This document shows, piece by piece, positions 57,957 to 64,000 of a stretch of 64,000 nt of DNA (its first letter is position 1; every line of letters begins with the position of its first letter). Location: positions 248,001-312,000 of the forward strand of contig ML682232.1 of the NCBI GenBank assembly GCA_007922195.1, read 5' to 3'. A program made the position numbers and the translations under genes. The DNA comes from Podocnemis expansa. Lineage: Eukaryota > Chordata > Testudines > Podocnemididae. Under the pieces are notes generated by a model. It was not told where the DNA came from. It saw nothing but the letters and a program-made list of their open reading frames with translations, and made no database searches.

Positions 57957-59264
57957 CAATAAAGCACAAGCTCTGTATACAATATGGCATTACAAAATGT
58001 ATTGCTTCAGTTTTTAAATCTCCCATGCAAATTGTCACAGTTTGACAGTCCTCCCTAGTCCATAAAAGCTCAAAAATATGGAGGCTTCGTTACTGGAAGA
58101 AAAGAACTAGCGCAATACCTCCCTTTGGCATTACGCAGCTGGACCCCCAACTGTAGATGAATTCACAGATCCAGGCTGTGGCCGTACAGGCCACTTAGCT
58201 CCTCACATGGCTGAATTTGTCCCCAGACCTTTTGTTGGCCTGCTACAGAGTTCCCCCCGTAGCCTTACATAACCCCCTTGGACACACTATAGTTACACTT
58301 GCAATTTGTTCATGTACCATGACCCTGTTGGGGACACAAAGAGCAAAAAGGATTTGTGGACTTTTCCAACAGGTCCAAACAACACAAGCAGAAGGGCCCC
58401 AGATGCTAGTGTTTATTCTGAGCTAGTGTGGTTAAAGTATAATTTGGTGGCCCTGGCTCCCCTTCCGGTAGTGTCCGGGCCCCTAGCACGCATGCGACCG
58501 TGGGGCCTTGCACCTGATTTTTCTAAAGTCTGGAGTCTGCACCCCAGGGACTCTGGCCACCCAGATTTGTGGTGCCCCTAGGCTGCCCCCGTTCAGCTAG
58601 TGCAATAAGGAGACTCAGCCGCTTTTCAGCTGGTTGCTTCCTTGTGGCCCGGCCTGAGTGTCCCCAAAGGCCGGGGTGTGCGGGGCAGCAGAGCCTGGCT
58701 GTGAGCCGTGTGGCCCAGCAGAGGGCAGCAGGCTGACGGAGGATGGATGCCTGCGAGCAGGTATTTGCGGGGCCGCTGCCCCGCATCCATCACTGTCACA
58801 CCCGCCCGCGCCTCTTTGATGTGTGGGAGCCGCGGGGCGAGCCAGGCGGCCCGGCCGAGGGCACCGGGACATGCTGGGAATAAAGCCGGGAGCCACGGGG
58901 GGCTCAGGACGGCTCAGAAACTGATTCCCACGTGCGGCTGCCTGGGGCGGGGACAGGAGCGGGGCCCTGCAGGGTACATGGGGGGGGCGGGAAATAAAGT
59001 AACTGGGCGAGGCAAGGGTCCCTCGGGGGCAGCCGGACCCCAGCTAGGGACCAAGCAGGGCCCCCGAGGAGGGGCCCGGGCGCCGCGTCCGTCTCCACGG
59101 GGCAAGGGGCGGGAGTGGCCGCCGTGTCCGGGGACCGCGGGGGGACCGGCCCCAGCCACCTTCCCCCCCCGGCCGCCTCGGGGCCGTCCGCCCGTCCGGG
59201 TGTGTGTCCGCGCCTGCTGCTGGCTGACCGCCCGGGGCTCCGTCCGCCCGTCCGGGCTCTGCCT

Positions 59265-59931
59265 GTCCCGAGTGTCCGTCTGTCTGTCCCTCTGTCCCCA
59301 GTGTCTGCCTGTCCCTGTCCGTCTGCCTGTNNNNNNNNNNTCCCCAGTGTCTGCCTGTCCCTGTCCGTCTGTCTGTCCCGAGTGTCCATCTGTCTGTCCC
59401 TCTGTCCCCAGTGTCTGCCTGTCCCTGTCCGTCTGTCTGTCCCTCTGTCCCGAGTGTCCGTCTGTCAGTGTCCGTCCGTCTGTCCCTCTGTCCCACTGTC
59501 CTGACTGTCTGTCTGCCTGTCCCTCTGTCCCGAGTGTCTGTCTGTCCCCGTCCATCCCTCTGTCCCACTATCCTGACTGCCTGTCTCTCTGTCCCTCTAT
59601 CCCGAGTGTCCGTCTGTCCCTCTCTAGCTCTCTATACGCAGTGTCTGTCTACCCCTGTCTGTCTCTCCGTCCCGAGTGTCCGTCTGTCCCTAGCTCTCTA
59701 TCCCGAGTGCCTGTCTGTCTGTCTCTCTGGCCCCCTACCCCGAGTGTCTGTCTGTCCCTCTCTCTATCCCCAGTGTCTGTGTGCCTGTCCCTCTGTCCCA
59801 AGCGTCTGCCTGTCCCCGTCTGTCTCTCCGTCCCGAGTGTCTGTCTGTCCCTAGCTCTCTATCCCCAGTGTCTCTCTGGCCCCAGTGTCCGTCTGTCCCT
59901 GTCTCTCTGTCCCGAGTGTCTGTGTGTCCCG
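59265..59931. repeat. C/T-rich minisatellite (TGTCC/TGTCT-based) upstream of ALDH1A2
   Basis: Tandem units built from CTGTCCCT, CCGAGTGTCCGTCTGTC and similar blocks recur every 27-45 bp, marked by repeated AGTGTC. The array has no stop codons in several frames, which explains the long cysteine/proline/serine frames across it. A 10-N assembly gap interrupts it at 59331-59340, so the true length is unknown. Confidence 0.85.
59331..59340. other. assembly gap (10 N)
   Basis: Ten N bases inside the minisatellite upstream of ALDH1A2. Confidence 1.
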
Positions 59932-60066
59932 CGGAGGACAGGGGCTGCCCCAGTTGCGGGTCCCGTCGGGCGGCGCCGGGGGTCCCCAGCCCCAGCCCCA
60001 GCCGCCGGGCGCCGCGTCTCCCCCCGGCCTAGGTAGGCCGGCCCGGCCCCCGCCTCTGCCCCCCGG

Positions 60067-60071
60067 CCAAT
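60067..60071 (+). promoter_or_regulatory. CCAAT box of ALDH1A2 promoter
   Basis: CCAAT sits in GGCCAATGAGAGG, 28 bp upstream of a TATA-like element and 164 bp upstream of the start codon, within GC-rich sequence. This is a typical place for NF-Y binding; use is inferred. Confidence 0.6.
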
Positions 60072-60098
60072 GAGAGGAGACCCGGCTTGACACCTGCC

Positions 60099-60104
60099 TA
60101 TATA
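60099..60104 (+). promoter_or_regulatory. TATA-like element of ALDH1A2 promoter
   Basis: TATATA in CCTATATACAGGGG lies 28 bp after the CCAAT box. It would place transcription start near 60130 and give a 5' UTR of about 105 nt. A second TATAAAA occurs at 60216-60222, only 13 nt before the ATG, probably too close to serve this start codon. Confidence 0.55.
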
Positions 60105-60234
60105 CAGGGGAGCCGAGCCAAATCTTCCGCGCCTCCGTGCGGGGGGGTGGGGGGAGCCAGGAAAAAAAAAAGCAAAGGGGGGAAGCCCGGGCCGGAGCCG
60201 GGGGACGCTGTGTGGTATAAAACCCCCCAAGACT

Positions 60235-60351
60235 ATGACTTCCAGTAAAATTGAGATGCCAGGAGAGGTGAAGGCAGATCCTGCAGCTCTGATGGCATCT
60301 CTGAATCTGCTGCCTTCTCCCACCCTCAACCTTGAAATCAAATACACCAAG
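60235..60351 (+). CDS. ALDH1A2: ALDH1A2 first coding exon (retinaldehyde dehydrogenase 2), partial gene
   Basis: ALDH1A2 oxidises retinaldehyde to retinoic acid in the cytosol and is the main source of embryonic retinoic acid. The exon has 39 codons from ATG at 60235 and ends in phase 0 at GTAAGT (60352). It begins MTSSKIEMPGEVKADPAAL and ends NLEIKYTK, essentially the N-terminus of other vertebrate ALDH1A2 proteins; the part after K39 (in other species starting IFINNEWQ) is in exon 2, beyond this window. The exon holds only the N-terminal extension, so no catalytic residue is visible. Two substitutions relative to human stand out (N for H in ASLNLL, L for P in SPTLNL). The promoter lies directly upstream. 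AQP9 points the other way 19 kb to the left, as in other tetrapods. Confidence 0.95.
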
Positions 60352-63300
60352 GTAAGTTGTGCTCGTTTATTCTGGCAGGGAGCGCCCGGCTTTCCCTCCA
60401 GTCCAGAAGAGGGACTTTGCTTCAAATCGGATCCAGTCGGCCCCAACCGACTTCAGTGCAGGGCTAAAAACCAGCCCTGAAACACTAATCAAGGAAAGGG
60501 ATTGTTGGAGTAGCCCTCTGACCATCTGGGAAGCCACAGGATAACAGAAAAGCAAAGGAGACTTGCTGGGGCTGCCTGTACCTTTTCTGGGCTTTTTAAA
60601 ATGTGATTTTCCACCAAGCTGATCAGTTTGGCTTCCAGTGTCCATTTCAGTCGTGCCTGATGGAAATCAGAAGTTATCCTACATACCTCTGCTTCTCAAT
60701 CAGAAAATAATTTTTTTCTTGAATTAGTCCACTTTTTTTTTTTGAAACAGTTCCTGGAGGGCTTTTAGTTTCACCAAGTTGTTACAGCCTTGGAACAGGT
60801 CTCCTTACTAATTTCCTTGATGCTCAAACATGCCCTTGTAATGTCATTGTTTAGAGAGCAAATTATTTTAATAACATTTAAGATATATAGTGTCATTTAT
60901 TTTTTCATGAAGGCACTGTCAAGAGTCAGTCACTGTTGATACATACTCAGCATTTCTATATCATAGAACAACAGTTTACTGTCCAGAACAGGCTTTTAGA
61001 TCAGTTGAATGTAAATGCAAGTTTAGTTTTTAGACGGTTTTATGTTTTGAATCTTTACACCTTTAGTATCTTGAACTGCAATCTGTTTTCATTTGTGTTA
61101 GATAACTATCAAATGCATTGTATAAATAGATTACAACCTTTAAGACTTCATTTCTAATTACTGATAATAGGAAAAGAAAACACACTGACATTGGGGAAAG
61201 GTGACAACATTTTTATCTAATGGAAATACACCTTCAGGTGTCCAAAAACCTATGTTGGCCAATCTATTGTAACATTTTCTTTCCAATTATCACTTTAAAA
61301 GCTTTACATCCTTCCTTTTCTTTCTAAGACAGTGGCAAAACAAATTTGTTCTCTAATTTGTTAGTTATGCCACATTTTAGAAGAACGTTTGAGAAGAAAC
61401 TGAACTACTTTAGACTTCAGAACTTTTTAATGAGAAATAAGATACCCAAATTAAGAATGCAGCTGTTTTCTTGTTTATAATTTTACAGAATGTAATTTAA
61501 ATGAAAATAAGAAGAGGATGAGTCCTATGATGGTCTAAGAACAATTATAGTGAGCAAATATTTTGCATGAATTTTATTTACTGCTTAAAGCTATTGGTTC
61601 TTGTATTACAAAATGTGTCAGGTATTATGAGTACTCTTTGACGGATGTTTGCCAGTGCATCTTAGAGTCCATTTGTATTGTAATTGTCTATATGTTTCTC
61701 AAATCTACGCACCTGGGAAACTATTTAAAAATTGTTCTAAAGTATACTGGAAACTCAGGAGTGGCCAGGTGCCTCTTTTTTGGTTAGAAAATATTAATGT
61801 AGAACATAAACACTAATAATTTGGAATGAAAATGCCATAATCTCAGAAGTGTATGAGATCTGACAGATTTTAGCTTAATGGCTAAAGCCAGGGAGGTCAT
61901 TTTTTTCAGTATCAAAGCAACAACAAAATGTTTTACCAGAATTTGAAATATCAGGTAACTCACGTTTACCCTTGAAGGAAGAAGTTTGGTAGAGAACAGG
62001 TATCTTTAGTATTTTATTTGGCCTGCCTTCTGTCTCTCTCGCTCTTTCTGTTCCACCTCCCCCTTTTCTCTCTCTCTCTGCAGGATAGACAAGTGATTTA
62101 TAGATAATTGGAGTCTTCAATTTGGAGTCTTGTCTTGGGCAGGACTTTTATCCAGGATCTACTTTCCCACCTATTACAAAGAAAAACAATCAGAAATGAA
62201 ATAATGGATTGAAACTTGAGTCTTTCTTTTGGGGGAGGGGTGATTTCATGTCTTGAGTGACAAACAACTTCCATAAACAATAAATAAAGCTAGACTAAAG
62301 CACTTTACAAAAAAAAAAAAACTTATAAAATCAGACATCTGTAAGCATTTCCAGCAGCCTGTATTCTCCTCCTTGTTAACTGAGACCTTTAAACACACAA
62401 GCAACACTCAGAATTCTTGAATTCCTTACTATAGCTCTCTCTGAATGGAACATCTTAACCATTTGGGTGGGGGTTTTTAAAAAAAATTTGGTTTTGTTTT
62501 AACTTACAGTAAAGGTATTCATGGTAATGCAGACAAAGTTATTTGAAATGGTTTTGCTATTTAAGGATTTTGTTTCTGCTGCATTTTAAATTGTAAATTT
62601 GAAAACTGCGTAGGAAATTTTGTTATATCTAAAAGTTATTAGACTTCCAGGGAGCCTTAAGGCAGAATCAATATAAATTTTAAAACTGTGCATTGGAAGA
62701 AATAACACTTTTTTACTCAAAAACCTCTATAATAGTAGGATGTATATTATTTTCCTTGGTAAATATAACACTCTTAGGATCACTGAGTGATATACATAAA
62801 ATAAACATTGCTTGTTGTCTGTTTATTTAAAGTTGGATGTATTTCCACTAGTTAGCAATCAAATATCATAAAGTTATTTCTTACAATCATTACATGCAAG
62901 ATGTAGTGAAATGAATCAATGGAGAATATTTGAGTTCTATCATATATACCTTTTCTCCACGCTTTGATACATGCACAGATTACATTTCTTCACAAATTGG
63001 GGGGAAAGTATTGTTTGCGATGACTATCAGTTTACTTATGCACAAATGTAGAGTTTTTAAAAATATATGTTGTAGTTTACTTTGACTTTCACCATCATTA
63101 GGAAATATAGTCTTCTTTTTAAAAAAAAACCAAACAAATAATAGAACTACATTCCCCTAGATCTGGGCACTATAGAAAATGACGTTTTGCATGTAAATAA
63201 TGGGAAAATGCTGGAAGAGAAAGTGAGCAGCCAGATTCTGTCCCAGCTTAAACAAGATTAATGTTCTCAGTTAGCCAGGTTTGCAGGTTGACGGTTACAT

Positions 63301-64000
63301 ATTTCCCTTTCTGGTGACACTCACAAAAACAGCTACGTCCAAGAAACTCAAGAGTTCCATTTTAATAATTCTTTACCAAACCTGTTCTTATTTTCTTAGC
63401 CCCCGTATAAAAATATTTTGGAGGGATCATTGCCTGTAGATTGCCAGAGAGGAAGGTCTTCTCCTCTTGCACAGAAGCAAAGTAATTCTACAGCTTTGTT
63501 GTTCTGCCTTCCTCATCGCCTCCAGCCCCCAACATGTGGAGACCTCTTGGTCAGTCTAGGGAATCTATGACTAGGGAGGGGGCAGACATGAAGGAATGCC
63601 AGGCTGATGCACATCTCCCTGGCAAGAATCCATGAATCCAGTAGTGCCATCTCCATGCTGGGAACTTTTCTAAAATGAGGTGTTCCAGGAGCAGTGAAGC
63701 TGGAGCGAAGCCGCACCATATGGTCTTGGCATTCTGCGAATGTATTGGACCCTTGGCGATCTGTGTGGTGACTCTGAGGGCTCCAGAGTGTGAACCCCCT
63801 AATCATTTGCTCTGTTCTTCTAGCTAGGTACTTATATGACTCCCCAGCACAATAATATCTGAGCAAGTCTCAAGTGTTTAAAAATAGACGAGGAATTGTC
63901 TCAGTGGAAGTATCCCCTTGCAGAGTTTTCCTCCCCTAAGGCCAGTTCTGGTGGTTTTTTTCTGCAAGAAGGTATTGGTTGATTTCATAACAAGAAGAGA
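60352..64000 (+). other. ALDH1A2: ALDH1A2 intron 1, 5' part
   Basis: AT-rich, strikingly free of the MITEs and SINEs common to the left. I recognise no gene or repeat beyond short T and A runs and a CT-rich patch near 62026-62085. Confidence 0.8.

Larger units (their letters stand above)
41104..60066. other. AQP9-ALDH1A2 divergent intergenic region
   Basis: About 19 kb between the two start codons. It is mostly the repeats listed separately. The stretches 41.4-42.5, 45.9-46.7, 47.7-48.4 and 49.2-50.7 kb show nothing I can name. Confidence 0.8.
58690..60360. promoter_or_regulatory. GC- and CpG-rich island over ALDH1A2 5' end
   Basis: CpG dinucleotides are frequent here (for example CCGCCCGCGCC near 58802 and CCGCGCCTCCGTGCGG near 60129), in contrast with the CpG-poor DNA around it. 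The block runs from about 58.7 kb to the first exon, with a C/T-rich minisatellite inside it. The edges are judged by eye. Confidence 0.65.

Noticed and set aside
59265..59931. CRISPR-like array
   Set aside because: Units are degenerate, directly abutting and of varying length, with no unique spacers, in a vertebrate genome.
58708..60036. 442-codon open frame rich in Cys, Pro and Ser
   Set aside because: It runs through the C/T minisatellite and an N gap; several frames on both strands are open for the same reason. No domain and no splice logic.

Overview
This window is vertebrate nuclear DNA, most likely from a cryptodiran turtle. The evidence is the gene pair it carries and its repeats: CR1 LINEs with the sauropsid-type ATTCTATG tail, a turtle-type SINE, many hAT and PIF/Harbinger MITEs, and CpG-poor, intron-rich sequence. 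The species is inferred; a soft-shelled turtle is possible but not shown. There are no bacterial genes, CRISPR arrays or operons. Almost all of the long open frames are accidental.

Two host genes are supported. (1) AQP9 (aquaglyceroporin) lies on the minus strand with all six coding exons present, from the start codon at 41103 to the stop at 2022. Every splice site fits GT/AG, the phases join, and the spliced product is 299 residues by my count, against about 295 in human. Intron 1 is 22.1 kb. (2) ALDH1A2 (retinaldehyde dehydrogenase 2) lies on the plus strand. Only its first coding exon (60235-60351) is in the window, behind a GC-rich promoter with a CCAAT box and a TATA-like element; the rest of the gene lies beyond position 64000. 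The divergent AQP9/ALDH1A2 arrangement matches the order in other tetrapods. The two start codons are 19.1 kb apart.

Layout: 1-2021 is 3' flank of AQP9. 2022-41103 is AQP9 with repeat-laden introns, including a CR1 reverse-transcriptase relic at 34790-36036. 41104-60066 is the intergenic region, with Harbinger MITEs (42.6 and 43.0 kb), an inverted-dimer SINE (46.8 kb), a TG repeat with an assembly gap (47.5 kb), an L2-like fragment (50.8 kb), a cluster of tRNA-like modules (52.4-54.2 kb), a 2-kb PIF/Harbinger relic with both its Myb-like and transposase genes (54.3-56.3 kb), and a C/T-rich minisatellite (59.3-59.9 kb) just upstream of ALDH1A2. 60352-64000 is ALDH1A2 intron 1, in which I see no further gene.

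The most interesting signal is in the mobile DNA. One SINE-like family moves as a self-complementary inverted dimer: three copies have perfect 12-bp target duplications around the whole hairpin, and in several copies the two arms share changes that other copies lack. Eight hAT MITEs of the CAGTGG/CAGGGGTCTC type all have target duplications with TA in the centre. Several insertions sit within tens of bases of AQP9 splice sites.
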